Positions 8,536-17,440 of a stretch of 64,000 bases of DNA are shown in pieces (within the stretch, counting starts at the first letter, position 1; each line of letters begins with the position of its first letter). Under the pieces are notes generated by a model. It was given only the letters and a program-made list of their open reading frames with translations, was not told the origin of the DNA and ran no database searches. Source of the DNA: Ensifer sp. LCM 4579 (GTDB lineage Bacteria; Pseudomonadota; Alphaproteobacteria; Rhizobiales; Rhizobiaceae); NCBI RefSeq assembly GCF_001854885.1, contig NZ_MDDV01000057.1, positions 125,794 through 189,793 of the forward strand. Reading direction: 5' to 3'. The translations under genes were made by a program, and so were the position numbers.

Positions 8536-8703
8536 GAGCATCGCCTCCCGTTTTGCCCGCGGGATCAAGGGGTGGAAAGCCGCCGACGCCCGCTATCGCC
8601 TCATCTTCGCAATCGGAAACGGCTTTGCCAAGAGCATTCGCGGTGCTATTGCACGCGACGAGCATGTCGCGCGCCCGATGCGCGGATGCGCCGGATGGTG
8701 TGA

Positions 8704-9867
8704 TTGAAGTCCAAGGGTCAGCGCGTGAAGGAAAAGGATCGGAGATCAAAGAACGCTTCGGTCACCGCGGCAAAGGGCCGGGGGGCGGAGGCGCGTGGCG
8801 GTCGCCACGAACTGCGACATCCGCCCGCGAGGAATGCCGGTCCGAAGGGCAAGGCGGCTGTGCCGCCAGTCGCAAAGCCCGTGCCGGAAAGAGCACGGCG
8901 GCCGGCGGCGCAGGAGGCGGCGCCGGCCCGTCCGGTCAAGCTGAGACACGGCGACAAGCCGGCCGAAACGGTGCCGTTAATCCTGGAGACCGCGGCGACG
9001 GTCGGCTATCACCTGATCGATAGCGGCAACGGGGAAAAGCTCGAGCAGTATGGCCCCTATCGCATCGTCCGACCCGAGGCTCAGGCGCTGTGGCCGAAGT
9101 CGGTACCGGCGGTCGTCTGGGACGAGGCGAATGCCATCTTCACCGGCGACACGGACGAGGACGGCATGGGCCGCTGGCGCTTCCCCGGCGAGGTGCTCGG
9201 GGAAACCTGGCCGATGCAGCTGCTCGATACGGATTTCCTCGGCCGTTTCACCTCGTTCCGGCATGTCGGCGTCTTTCCGGAGCAGCTTGCACATTGGTCC
9301 TGGATGCGAGACCAGGTGGCCTCGGCCGGCCGGCCGCTGAAGGTCCTCAATCTCTTCGGCTATACGGGTGTCGCCTCGCTCATCGCCGCCAAGGCGGGCG
9401 CGGAGGTCACCCATGTCGATGCCTCCAGGAAGGCGATCGGCTGGGCGCGTGAGAACCAGGCGGTGGCGCGTGCCGAAAGGCTGCCGATCCGCTGGATCTG
9501 CGACGATGCGATGAAATTCATCCAGCGCGAGGAACGCCGCGGCAGCCGCTACGACATCATCCTCACCGACCCGCCGAAATTCGGCCGTGGCCCGAATGGC
9601 GAGGTCTGGCAGCTCTTCGACCACCTGCCGGCCATGCTGGATACCTGCCGGGAGATACTCTCCGACGAGGCGCGCGGCCTGGTGCTGACGGCCTATTCGA
9701 TCCGGGCAAGCTTCTATTCGATCCATGAGCTGATGCGCGAGACGATGCGCGGGCGCGGCGGCCGTGTGGAATCGGGCGAGCTCATCATCCGCGAGGGCGG
9801 CCTCGATGGCGCGAGCCCCGGCAGGGCGCTCTCCACGTCGCTCTTCAGCCGCTGGGTACCGAAATGA
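8704..9867 (+). CDS. Class I SAM-dependent RNA methyltransferase (RlmI-like)
   Basis: 387 residues from a TTG; a GTG at 8725 with AAGGG 7 nt ahead is an equally good start (380 residues). The first ~90 residues are basic, Ala/Pro-rich and low-complexity. The methyltransferase core follows: SAM site LNLFGYTGVASLIAAKAGAEVTHVD is typical motif I, and ILTDPPKFGRGPNG is the catalytic DPPKF motif of the RlmI/RlmL-type rRNA cytosine methyltransferases. The stop overlaps the next gene (ATGA), so the two are translationally coupled. Confidence 0.85.
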   Translation: MKSKGQRVKEKDRRSKNASVTAAKGRGAEARGGRHELRHPPARNAGPKGKAAVPPVAKPVPERARRPAAQEAAPARPVKLRHGDKPAETVPLILETAATVGYHLIDSGNGEKLEQYGPYRIVRPEAQALWPKSVPAVVWDEANAIFTGDTDEDGMGRWRFPGEVLGETWPMQLLDTDFLGRFTSFRHVGVFPEQLAHWSWMRDQVASAGRPLKVLNLFGYTGVASLIAAKAGAEVTHVDASRKAIGWARENQAVARAERLPIRWICDDAMKFIQREERRGSRYDIILTDPPKFGRGPNGEVWQLFDHLPAMLDTCREILSDEARGLVLTAYSIRASFYSIHELMRETMRGRGGRVESGELIIREGGLDGASPGRALSTSLFSRWVPK

Positions 9868-10718
9868 ACAAAGAGAGAAACGATCACGGTCAGCGTGTCG
9901 GACAGGTGAAGGAGGTCACAAGCCTCGTCAACCCGATCATCAAGGATATCCGGGCGCTTTCGCAGAAGAAGCATCGCGACGAGACGCATGCCTTCATGGC
10001 GGAAGGGCTGAAGCTGGTAATCGACGCGCTCGATCTCGGCTGGAAGATCAAGACGCTTGTCTATGCCAAGGCGGCAAAGGGCAAGCCGCAGGTCGAGCAG
10101 GTTGCGGCCAGGACTGTCGCAAAGGGCGGACTTGTCCTCGAAGTGAGCGAGAAGGTTATTTCGACTGTCACCCGGCGCGACAATCCACAGATGGTGGTCG
10201 GCATCTTCGAGCAGCGCTACCGGGCGCTGAAGGACATCCAGCCGCAGGAAGGCGAGACCTATGTGGCGCTAGACCGCGTGCGCGATCCCGGCAATCTCGG
10301 CACGATCATCCGCACCGCGGACGCCGCCGGCGCCTCCGGCGTCATATTGGTCGGCGAGACCACCGATCCGTTTTCGCTCGAAACCGTGCGCGCGACGATG
10401 GGCTCGGTTTTCGCCATGCCGATCGCGCGGGCGAGCGCCGAGGACTTCGTCAAGTGGCAGAAGTCGGCGGGTGTCCGGGTCGTGGCGACGCATCTCGCAG
10501 GCTCGGTCGACTACCGCACCATCGACTATCGGTCGAAGCCGGTCGTCCTGCTGATGGGCAATGAGCAGGCAGGCCTGCCGGTGGAGCTTGCGCGGCAAGC
10601 CACCGCACTCGCCCGGATTCCGCAGGCGGGGCGCGCGGATTCGCTCAATCTCGCCATTGCCACCGGCATCATGCTGTTCGAGGCGCGCCGGCACCTCCTA
10701 TCATTGGACGGAGCCTGA
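9864..10718 (+). CDS. TrmH/SpoU-family RNA 2'-O-methyltransferase
   Basis: 284 residues. The SPOUT knot motifs are complete: [20 protein letters not shown] (motif 1), [12 protein letters not shown] (motif 2) and [14 protein letters not shown] (motif 3). An N-terminal substrate-binding domain (about 15-115) is also present, as in RlmB/TsnR relatives. The target base cannot be named from sequence. It overlaps both neighbours by 4 and 1 nt, giving a tight methyltransferase-methyltransferase-lspA operon. Confidence 0.88.
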   Translation: MNKERNDHGQRVGQVKEVTSLVNPIIKDIRALSQKKHRDETHAFMAEGLKLVIDALDLGWKIKTLVYAKAAKGKPQVEQVAARTVAKGGLVLEVSEKVISTVTRRDNPQMVVGIFEQRYRALKDIQPQEGETYVALDRVRDPGNLGTIIRTADAAGASGVILVGETTDPFSLETVRATMGSVFAMPIARASAEDFVKWQKSAGVRVVATHLAGSVDYRTIDYRSKPVVLLMGNEQAGLPVELARQATALARIPQAGRADSLNLAIATGIMLFEARRHLLSLDGA

Positions 10719-11218
10719 TGAGCGGACACCGGACCCTGTTTTCCCGGCCCATGCCGATCGCGCTCTTTGTCGTCATCGCCATTGCCGCAGACCAGCTGCT
10801 CAAATATCTGGTCGAGGCCTTCCTGCCCTTTCAGCAGGCGGTGCCGGTCATGCCGATGCTCGCGCTCTACCGCACCTACAATTACGGTGTCGCCTTCTCG
10901 ATGCTTTCCGGCATGGAGGGTTGGTTCATCGTCGGCATGCGCCTGGTCGTCGTCGCCTTCGTTCTGTGGCTTTGGCGTCGGACGCCGAAAGATCGCTTCT
11001 TCGCCCATCTCGGCTACGCGATGATCATCGCAGGCGCGCTCGGCAACCTGGTGGACAGGCTGCTGTTCGGCTATGTCATCGACTATATCCTGTTCCATAC
11101 GGACAGCTGGTCTTTCGCGGTCTTCAACCTCGCGGACAGCTTGATCACCATCGGTGCCGGAGCGATCATTCTCGATGAACTGCTGCAGACGAAATGGGGC
11201 CGCTCACTAAAACTTTAG
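10718..11218 (+). CDS. lspA: Lipoprotein signal peptidase (signal peptidase II)
   Basis: 166 residues with four membrane spans. The two catalytic aspartates are Asp122 in GYVIDYI and Asp140 in FNLADSLI, and the conserved GNLVDR loop is present. It cleaves diacylated prolipoproteins in the inner membrane; the next enzyme of that pathway, Lnt, is encoded at 35.4 kb. Confidence 0.96.
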   Translation: MSGHRTLFSRPMPIALFVVIAIAADQLLKYLVEAFLPFQQAVPVMPMLALYRTYNYGVAFSMLSGMEGWFIVGMRLVVVAFVLWLWRRTPKDRFFAHLGYAMIIAGALGNLVDRLLFGYVIDYILFHTDSWSFAVFNLADSLITIGAGAIILDELLQTKWGRSLKL

Positions 11219-11265
11219 CGATACGCTGAAGCCATTCGGAAGGCTTCCCATGCCAGGTTGAAAGC

Positions 11266-13458
11266 ATGAACAAGCCTTCACGACTCGGACGGCGGATGAG
11301 GATCACGGCCGCCCATGACGCCGCGCCCTCCGCCACCCGCATTATTTGCGCCTGCGCGGGCGTCTTGGCCGCACTCGTCGTCCTCACGATCGGTCTCAGC
11401 GTCAATCTTCATTTCTTGCCGGCGATCGTCGCCATCGGCGGCTTGTCGGGGGCTTTCCTCATGCTTTCCGGCGAAGGCGAGCCCGGATGGCAAATGGCGC
11501 CAGGGGGAGAGAGAGGCGTGCCGGAAACCCCGGCCCTGCTTTCGACCATCCATGACGCGCTCGGAGATATTGCCATCGTGCGCGACATGGACGGCCGGAT
11601 CTTGCAATCGAATGGCGTTTTTCACCAGGTCCTGGGGCGGGTCGATGTCAAGGGCCTCACCTGCGCTTCCCTTGGCCTGAGCTTCGAGCCGAAGCCGGAT
11701 CCCGATCATTTCCTCGTACGCGTCGCAGCGGCGGGGGGAGAGCGTCTTTTCGACTGGCACGACGTGACCGTGCGCGAGCCGGGTCGGGGGAGGCTGGTGC
11801 GCCACAGCATCGCCCGCGACGTGACCGAGGAGGCGAGGGCGGCGCGCGAGCGGGAGGCGGCGCGCCACCGCGCCGAAGAGGCAAGCCAGGCGAAATCGCG
11901 GCTGCTTGCCACCGTCACACATGAAATTCGCACTCCCCTGTCCGGGATTCTTGGCATGAGCCATCTGCTCGGCCAAACGGAGCTTTCTGCGGAGCAAAGG
12001 AACTATCTTGCCGACATGCAGCAGTCCGGCCACGCGCTGGTGCAACTGGTCGAAGACCTGATCGACTTTTCCTCGCTTTCCGCCGGGCGATTCCAGTTGC
12101 ACCCATCCCCTCAGGATCTGCGACTGGTGATCGAAAACGTCGTGGAGCTGCTCTCCCACCGGGCGCATGACAAAGGCATCGAGATCGGCGCAACCATCGC
12201 GGCGGATGTGCCCACGTCGATGATCTTCGATCCGGCGCGACTGCGGCAGGTGCTGTTCAACGTCATCGGAAATGCCGTGAAATTCACGGAAACCGGCGGC
12301 GTTCTCGTCTCGGTCGACAGGACCGGAGACAGGCTGCGAATCCGGATCGAAGATAGTGGGCCGGGTATGTCGGAGGACGAGGTTGCCCGCGTTTTCGAGG
12401 AATTCGAGCAGGCCGGCGACGACGCCCAGCGCGCGAAGGGAACCGGTCTCGGCCTGGCGATCTCGCGTCGGATCATGGAAGCCTTCAGGGGCAGCTTGAC
12501 GGCGTCGAGTGTCGCCGGAAAGGGAAGCCGATTCGAGATATGCTTTGCCATGGAAGGTACCGAGACCTCTTTGCCGAGCCGGAACGGAGTGCTCGCCGGC
12601 GCGCATGTTCTCGTCATGGCTCCAGACGGCCCGGCCTCGGTTGCGCTTGCCGCAACCATCGAAACGCTCGGCGGCTCCTGTCATCGGGCAACGACGCTCG
12701 ATGCAGCCCGAAGCTTTGTCACGAATGTGCTGCAGACTCGCCTGCGATTGACCGACATCATCGTCGACCACCGCCGAGCGGATGAGTTCCAGCAACTGCT
12801 TTCGGTTCACCCGGCGCTGGATCGCCTCGGGCTGCGCAGGACCTACCTCATCAATCCGGAAGAGCGCAGCAGCCATCCGGTGCATCGCCTGGGCGGCTAC
12901 GCGGCCTGGCTGATTCGTCCTTTGCGCGAAAAATCACTGGTCGAGGTGCTGCTCGGCCGCCTGAAGGGAATTGAGAGCCGGGACGCGATCGCCGACAACA
13001 GGCCGGTGCTCCGCGACGCGCCCGCGACGGCCGGGGCTGGCAAAGCTGTCCATCGGGTCATTCTGGCCGAGGACGATCCGGTCAATGCATTGATGCTGCG
13101 GACGATGCTCGAGCGCAACGGGCATGCCGTGCAGCACGTGGCGGACTTTTCCGCGCTTGAAACCCTTCTGCACGAGCCCGGCGCCAATGGGCCAGCGATA
13201 GTCGTCACGGATCTCAACATGCCGGGCGGCGACCTTCCCGCCATGCTGAGACGGCTGCGCCGAGAAGGTGCCTCCCACGATCGGCGTCGGCTCCCCGTCC
13301 TGGTGCTGACGTCCGACGGCCGCAGCGATCTTCACGAGAGCCTCACCGTCGCGGGCGCCGACGCGGTGCTGACGAAGCCCGCCGAACCGGAGCAACTCCT
13401 TGCCGAAGTCGCGCGGCTCATCGAAACGGGGCCTGATGCCAACCTACGCCGATTTTGA
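11266..13458 (+). CDS. Hybrid sensor histidine kinase with two receiver domains, one degenerate
   Basis: 730 residues. Two adjacent hydrophobic segments (about 25-67) anchor it, followed by a PAS-like sensor (about 90-185), a coiled coil, and HisKA with His219 in VTHEIRTPLSGILGM. The HATPase_c domain follows with its N box (QVLFNVIGNAVKF) and G boxes (DSGPGM, GTGLGLAISRR). Residues about 445-580 look like a receiver that has lost the acidic pair and the conserved Lys. A complete receiver follows (AEDDPVN, VVTDLNMPGG, LTKPAEP). No response-regulator gene is adjacent. Its signal is unknown. Confidence 0.9.
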   Translation: MNKPSRLGRRMRITAAHDAAPSATRIICACAGVLAALVVLTIGLSVNLHFLPAIVAIGGLSGAFLMLSGEGEPGWQMAPGGERGVPETPALLSTIHDALGDIAIVRDMDGRILQSNGVFHQVLGRVDVKGLTCASLGLSFEPKPDPDHFLVRVAAAGGERLFDWHDVTVREPGRGRLVRHSIARDVTEEARAAREREAARHRAEEASQAKSRLLATVTHEIRTPLSGILGMSHLLGQTELSAEQRNYLADMQQSGHALVQLVEDLIDFSSLSAGRFQLHPSPQDLRLVIENVVELLSHRAHDKGIEIGATIAADVPTSMIFDPARLRQVLFNVIGNAVKFTETGGVLVSVDRTGDRLRIRIEDSGPGMSEDEVARVFEEFEQAGDDAQRAKGTGLGLAISRRIMEAFRGSLTASSVAGKGSRFEICFAMEGTETSLPSRNGVLAGAHVLVMAPDGPASVALAATIETLGGSCHRATTLDAARSFVTNVLQTRLRLTDIIVDHRRADEFQQLLSVHPALDRLGLRRTYLINPEERSSHPVHRLGGYAAWLIRPLREKSLVEVLLGRLKGIESRDAIADNRPVLRDAPATAGAGKAVHRVILAEDDPVNALMLRTMLERNGHAVQHVADFSALETLLHEPGANGPAIVVTDLNMPGGDLPAMLRRLRREGASHDRRRLPVLVLTSDGRSDLHESLTVAGADAVLTKPAEPEQLLAEVARLIETGPDANLRRF

Positions 13459-13513
13459 CCGACCGCCCGCGGATGTCCGATAAATGCCTCAAGACAAGAG
13501 CTGAGCGGATGAA

Positions 13514-13531
13514 GCGTTGGCTTGCCAACGC
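13514..13531. repeat. Short hairpin after the hybrid kinase
   Basis: GCGTTGGC-TT-GCCAACGC is a perfect 8-bp inverted repeat with a two-base centre, 55 nt after the kinase stop. No T-run follows, so a terminator role is only possible. Confidence 0.4.
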
Positions 13532-13563
13532 AAGTCTGCTTAGGGCTTGCCCGCTGGTCCGCT

Positions 13564-13663
13564 GCCTGTATCCTTACATCGACCTCGATTTGAGGATACA
13601 GGCATGCTGCAATAAAAGTGCTATGGCGAGCTTTGCGCGTCTATTGGATGCGCGGCGCTGCAG
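13564..13663. repeat. RIME-like mosaic repeat, copy 3 (second arm type)
   Basis: Starts with an 11-bp inverted repeat GCCTGTATCCT / AGGATACAGGC (13564-13574 with 13593-13603). It continues through AAAGTGCTATGG into the GCGCGTC / GATGCGCGGCGCTGCAG module shared with all copies. This arm type differs from copies 1 and 2 and matches the copies near 35.0 and 39.1 kb. Confidence 0.75.
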
Positions 13664-13730
13664 TGTCACTATCTTGTTGCACAAACGTGTTCTAAGCCCG
13701 GCAGAAACTGACGATTCGGGATGACACGAA

Positions 13731-14612
13731 ATGGCGCTCGAGCTTTTGGAATCGACAAGCGTGGTAGATACTTCGCAGGCTTGCCCCCGCAAGACGATTG
13801 CCGTTCCGGCAACGGACGTCTTCGGCCGCATTGCCAATCTCGAGACGCGGCTTGCTCGCTCCGCCTCCGAGATCGACGCGGCACAGGCGGTCCGTTACAG
13901 GGTCTTCGTCGAGGAGATGAGAGCGCAGGTCGCACCGGAAGCCGAAATGCGCAAGCGCGATGTGGATAGCTGGGATTCGATCTGCGATCATCTCCTCGTG
14001 CTCGACACCGCCATCGAAGGCGATCCCGAAGAGCAGATCGTCGGCACCTATCGCCTGCTCCGCCAGGACGTGGCCGAGCGGGCCGGCGGTTTCTATTCCG
14101 CTTCGGAGTTCGCGATCGACAAGCTGCTTGCGCGCCACCCCGACAAGCGCTTCATGGAGCTCGGACGTTCTTGCGTCCTGCCGGAATATCGGACCAAGCG
14201 TACGGTCGAACTGCTTTGGCAGGGCAATTGGGCCTATGCGCTCAGGCATGGCGTCGATGCGATGTTCGGCTGCGGCTCCTTTCCGGGCGTCGTCCCCGAG
14301 GAGCACGCGCTCGCTCTTTCCTTCCTGCACCACAATGTTCTCGCCCGAGACGACTGGGCCGTCGCCGCGCGGCCGGAGCTTTACCGCACGACGGACCTGA
14401 TGCCATCCGAGGCGATCAATCCGAAGAAGGCGCTGGCAGCCCTGCCGCCGCTCATCAAGGGCTATATGCGTCTCGGCGCCATGGTCGGCGACGGTGCAGT
14501 GGTCGATCACGCCTTCCGCACGACGGATGTACTGATCGTCCTGCCGATCAGCAATATTTCCGGCCGTTATCTCAATTATTATGGCGCCGACGCGGGACGC
14601 TTTGCCTCCTGA
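13731..14612 (+). CDS. olsB: L-ornithine N(alpha)-acyltransferase OlsB (lyso-ornithine lipid synthesis)
   Basis: 293 residues. GNAT-type acyltransferase that transfers a 3-hydroxy fatty acid from ACP to ornithine, forming lyso-ornithine lipid. Recognised by AAQAVRYRVFVEEMRAQ, FMELGRSCVLPEYR and GCGSFPGVVPEEHALALSFL, and by its position beside the malic enzyme, as in S. meliloti (recalled, not searched). Ornithine lipids replace phospholipids during phosphate limitation in rhizobia. Its partner acyltransferase OlsA appears at 29.0 kb. Confidence 0.92.
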   Translation: MALELLESTSVVDTSQACPRKTIAVPATDVFGRIANLETRLARSASEIDAAQAVRYRVFVEEMRAQVAPEAEMRKRDVDSWDSICDHLLVLDTAIEGDPEEQIVGTYRLLRQDVAERAGGFYSASEFAIDKLLARHPDKRFMELGRSCVLPEYRTKRTVELLWQGNWAYALRHGVDAMFGCGSFPGVVPEEHALALSFLHHNVLARDDWAVAARPELYRTTDLMPSEAINPKKALAALPPLIKGYMRLGAMVGDGAVVDHAFRTTDVLIVLPISNISGRYLNYYGADAGRFAS

Positions 14613-14735
14613 CGCATTTTCTCCGGATACGTGTTCGGCTCCGGGCAAAATGGCGAGAGTGAGATCAGCAAATCACAGCCTCGTGCAACCTGGGTCCATT
14701 CCCGGTTGGGGCTTTGCTTCGAATCTGAAATGGTA

Positions 14736-14750
14736 TTAACCACTTATTAA
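14736..14750. promoter_or_regulatory. Candidate CtrA box
   Basis: TTAA-CCACTTA-TTAA is an exact match to the TTAA-N7-TTAA recognition pattern of the alphaproteobacterial cell-cycle regulator CtrA. It lies 124 nt after olsB and about 40 nt before the first hairpin of the putative small RNA, overlapping where a promoter would sit (a TTGACT follows at 14759). The surrounding 60 nt are AT-rich compared with the window. Confidence 0.5.
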
Positions 14751-14775
14751 GTATGTATTTGACTTTCAACGTGGA

Positions 14776-14973
14776 ACGGGGAAGTGTATCCCCGTGGTTG
14801 GGCCGAATTTCATAAAGCGAAAGTGTAAAATCAGAAAGGGAAGATCGTAGACTCGACTCCAAGGGGTCGGTGTCGCGACGAATTCCCTCTCATTTTTCAT
14901 AACCTAAGGAAGCGGACCGCCCATGATATATTGAGCCCACTTCCGTTCGGTCGGAGGTGGGCTCCTATTTTGT
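14776..14973 (+). ncRNA. Candidate small non-coding RNA between olsB and the malic enzyme
   Basis: No credible ORF occupies this stretch. It has three hairpins in order. The first is CGGGGA/TCCCCG (14777-14794). The second is a long imperfect stem with paired blocks AGGGAA/TTCCCT, TCGT/ACGA, GAC/GTC and CGACTC/GGGTCG around a CAAG loop (14837-14888). The third is a strong intrinsic terminator (14933-14971). An AT-rich upstream with a CtrA-type box precedes it. Length would be about 180-200 nt. Strand is set by the terminator's T-run. No family is recognised. Confidence 0.5.
14933..14971 (+). terminator. Rho-independent terminator
   Basis: GAGCCCACTTCCG pairs with CGGAGGTGGGCTC over 13 bp (one G-U) around a TTCGGT loop and is followed by CTATTTTGT. 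The T-run is on the plus strand, 320 nt downstream of olsB, so it more likely ends a separate transcript. On the minus strand it could also stop the malic-enzyme transcript, but only AATATAT follows there. Confidence 0.7.
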
Positions 14974-15052
14974 CTGGGTAAGCTGTGCCGTTACTGCACA
15001 GTTGGGACGCGCCTTGACGCAGGCGGCGGTTGTCGTCCCGAAACGGTCCAGT

Positions 15053-17338
15053 TCACGTGCCGGCATTATAGGCCGCGATAGCCGCCATATTGACGACGTC
15101 CGAATCCTTTGCCGACATCGACACGATCTGCACGGACTTGTCGAGGCCGACGAGCAGCGGACCGATCACGGTCGAGCCCCCGAGTTCCTGCAGCATCTTG
15201 GTCGAGATGGAGGCCGAGTGGAAGGCGGGCATCACCAGTACGTTGGCGGTGCCGGAGAGGCGGCAGAACGGGTATTGCTCCATCACCCGGCCGTTGAGTG
15301 CGACGTCGGCCGCCATCTCGCCGTCATATTCGAAATCGACGCGGCGCCTGTCGAGTATCTTCACGGCTTCGCGCACCCGCTCGGAGCGTTCGCCGGAGGG
15401 GTGGCCAAAGGTCGAATAGGCGAGCATGGCAACGCGGGGCATATAGCCCAGCCGCTTGGCAAGCCCGGCGGCCTCCTCGGCGATGTCCGCCAGTTCCTCG
15501 GCTGTGGGCATGTCGTGCACCGCCGTATCGGCAACGAGTACGGTGCGGCCGCGGCAGAGCGCGATCGATACGCCGATGACCCGGTGGCCGGGCTTGGCGT
15601 CGATGCAGCGGCGCACGTCTTCGAGCGCCGTCGAATAGTTGCGCGTCAATCCGGTGACCATGCCGTCCGCATCGCCGAGCGCCACCATCGAGGCGGCGAA
15701 ATGGTTGCGGTCGTTGTTGATCAGCCGCTGCACGTCGCGGAAGAGATAGCCCTTGCGCTGGAGTCGCGAATAAAGGAAATCCGTGTAGGCGCCGACGCGT
15801 TTCGACAGACGCGCATTGACGATCTGAATGCCGGGCCGGTCGAGGTCGATGCCCTCCCGTTCGGCAGTTTCGCGCATCTGCTCTTCGCGCCCGAGCAGGA
15901 TCGCGGTGCCCAGTTGCTGGTTGGCATAGGCGATGGCCGAGCGCATCATCTGCACCTCCTCGCCTTCGGCAAAGACAATGCGCTTGGGCTGGCGGCGGAC
16001 ACGCTCGTAAATGCGCTGCAGGGTCGAGGCGATCGGATCGCGGCGGGCGGAAAGCTGCTGCCCATAGGCGTCCATATCCGCGATCGGCTTGCGGGCCACG
16101 CCCGATTCCATGGCAGCCTTGGCGACCGCCATCGGGATGGCCGAGATGAGGCGCGGGTCGAAGGGGACCGGAATGATGTATTGTGGTCCGAAGCGCGGCC
16201 GGTTGCCCTGGTATGCCGCGGCCACGTCGTCCGGCACGTCCTCCTTGGCAAGGCGCGCCAGCGCTTCCGCCGCGGCGATCTTCATCGCATCGTTGATCGT
16301 CGAGGCGCGCACGTCGAGCGCGCCCCGGAAGATATAGGGAAAGCCGAGAACATTGTTGACCTGGTTGGGATAATCCGAGCGGCCGGTCGCGACGATGGCG
16401 TCGTCACGAATCTGGGCAACTTCTTCCGGAGAGATTTCCGGATCCGGATTGGCCATCGCGAAGATGATCGGCTTCTGCGCCATCGAGCGCACCATGTCCG
16501 GTGAAAGTGCGCCCTTTGCCGAAAGGCCGAAGAACACGTCGGCCCCCTTGACCGCCTCGGCCAGCGTCCGCGCATCGGTCTCCACCGCATGCGCCGATTT
16601 CCACTGGTTCATGCCGTCGGTCCGGCCCTTGTAGATCGCGCCCTTGGTGTCGCAGAGAATGATGTTGTTCGGGGCAAAGCCCATTGCCTTGATGAGCTCG
16701 ACGCAGGCGATTGCCGCGGCACCCGCCCCGTTGCAGACGAGCTTCGTCGACTTGAAGTCGCGACCCGTCAGCGTCAGCGCATTGATGAGGCCGGCGGCGG
16801 CGATGATTGCAGTGCCGTGCTGGTCGTCGTGGAAGACCGGGATGTCCATGACTTCGCGAAGCCGCTGCTCGATGATGAAGCAGTCCGGCGCCTTGATGTC
16901 CTCGAGATTGATGCCGCCGAAGGAGGGGCCGAGGAAGCGCACGCAGTTGACGAATTCATCGACATTTTCCGTGTCGACCTCCAGATCGATCGAGTCGACG
17001 TCGGCGAAGCGCTTGAAGAGGACGGATTTGCCCTCCATGACCGGTTTGGAGGCGAGCGCGCCGAGATTGCCAAGGCCGAGGATTGCCGTGCCGTTCGAAA
17101 TCACCGCAACCATGTTGCCGCGCGCGGTGTAGTCGTAAGCGGTCTGCGGGTCATCGGCGATCGCCTTGACCGGCACGGCGACGCCGGGCGAGTAGGCGAG
17201 CGACAGGTCGCGCTGGGTCGCCATCGGCTTCGTTGGTGAAATCTCCAGCTTTCCGGGGCGTCCCTGTGAGTGGAAGTCGAGCGCTTCCTGGGCGGTTACG
17301 CTCGTCATCGCGCGATCGGACTTGTCGGTAGCCGGCAT
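15053..17338 (-). CDS. tme: Chimeric NADP-type malic enzyme with phosphotransacetylase-like tail
   Basis: 761 residues. The malic enzyme half (about 1-430; SLAYSPGVAVPVKAI, FHDDQHGTAIIAAAGL, NAD(P)-site CNGAGAAAIACVELI) decarboxylates malate to pyruvate. The second half (about 440-760) resembles phosphate acetyltransferase, the arrangement of rhizobial TME and DME. I assign tme rather than the NAD-dependent dme from its position next to olsB as recalled for S. meliloti; cofactor preference is not proven by the sequence. It is divergent from mutS. Confidence 0.88.
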   Translation of the reverse strand: MPATDKSDRAMTSVTAQEALDFHSQGRPGKLEISPTKPMATQRDLSLAYSPGVAVPVKAIADDPQTAYDYTARGNMVAVISNGTAILGLGNLGALASKPVMEGKSVLFKRFADVDSIDLEVDTENVDEFVNCVRFLGPSFGGINLEDIKAPDCFIIEQRLREVMDIPVFHDDQHGTAIIAAAGLINALTLTGRDFKSTKLVCNGAGAAAIACVELIKAMGFAPNNIILCDTKGAIYKGRTDGMNQWKSAHAVETDARTLAEAVKGADVFFGLSAKGALSPDMVRSMAQKPIIFAMANPDPEISPEEVAQIRDDAIVATGRSDYPNQVNNVLGFPYIFRGALDVRASTINDAMKIAAAEALARLAKEDVPDDVAAAYQGNRPRFGPQYIIPVPFDPRLISAIPMAVAKAAMESGVARKPIADMDAYGQQLSARRDPIASTLQRIYERVRRQPKRIVFAEGEEVQMMRSAIAYANQQLGTAILLGREEQMRETAEREGIDLDRPGIQIVNARLSKRVGAYTDFLYSRLQRKGYLFRDVQRLINNDRNHFAASMVALGDADGMVTGLTRNYSTALEDVRRCIDAKPGHRVIGVSIALCRGRTVLVADTAVHDMPTAEELADIAEEAAGLAKRLGYMPRVAMLAYSTFGHPSGERSERVREAVKILDRRRVDFEYDGEMAADVALNGRVMEQYPFCRLSGTANVLVMPAFHSASISTKMLQELGGSTVIGPLLVGLDKSVQIVSMSAKDSDVVNMAAIAAYNAGT

Positions 17339-17440
17339 GTTTCCTCAACCTCCTGTGGGCGACCCTCCTGGTCAGCCTCTTTGGTATTGTCGTCTATAAA
17401 TCCTTGCGGATAGTGTGCCATCTCTTTTTTTGGAACAACC

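Noticed and set aside
11278-12885. 535-codon frame antisense to the hybrid kinase
   Set aside because: The plus strand encodes H, N and G boxes in order; the antisense protein has no domain signature.
14957-16504. 515-codon frame antisense to the malic enzyme, starting beside the terminator
   Set aside because: The malic-enzyme motifs on the minus strand are unambiguous and the shadow has low-complexity, His/Arg/Gly-rich composition.
17339-17440. tRNA or RNA gene between the malic enzyme and mutS
   Set aside because: No cloverleaf or T-loop pattern; it is just a divergent promoter region.
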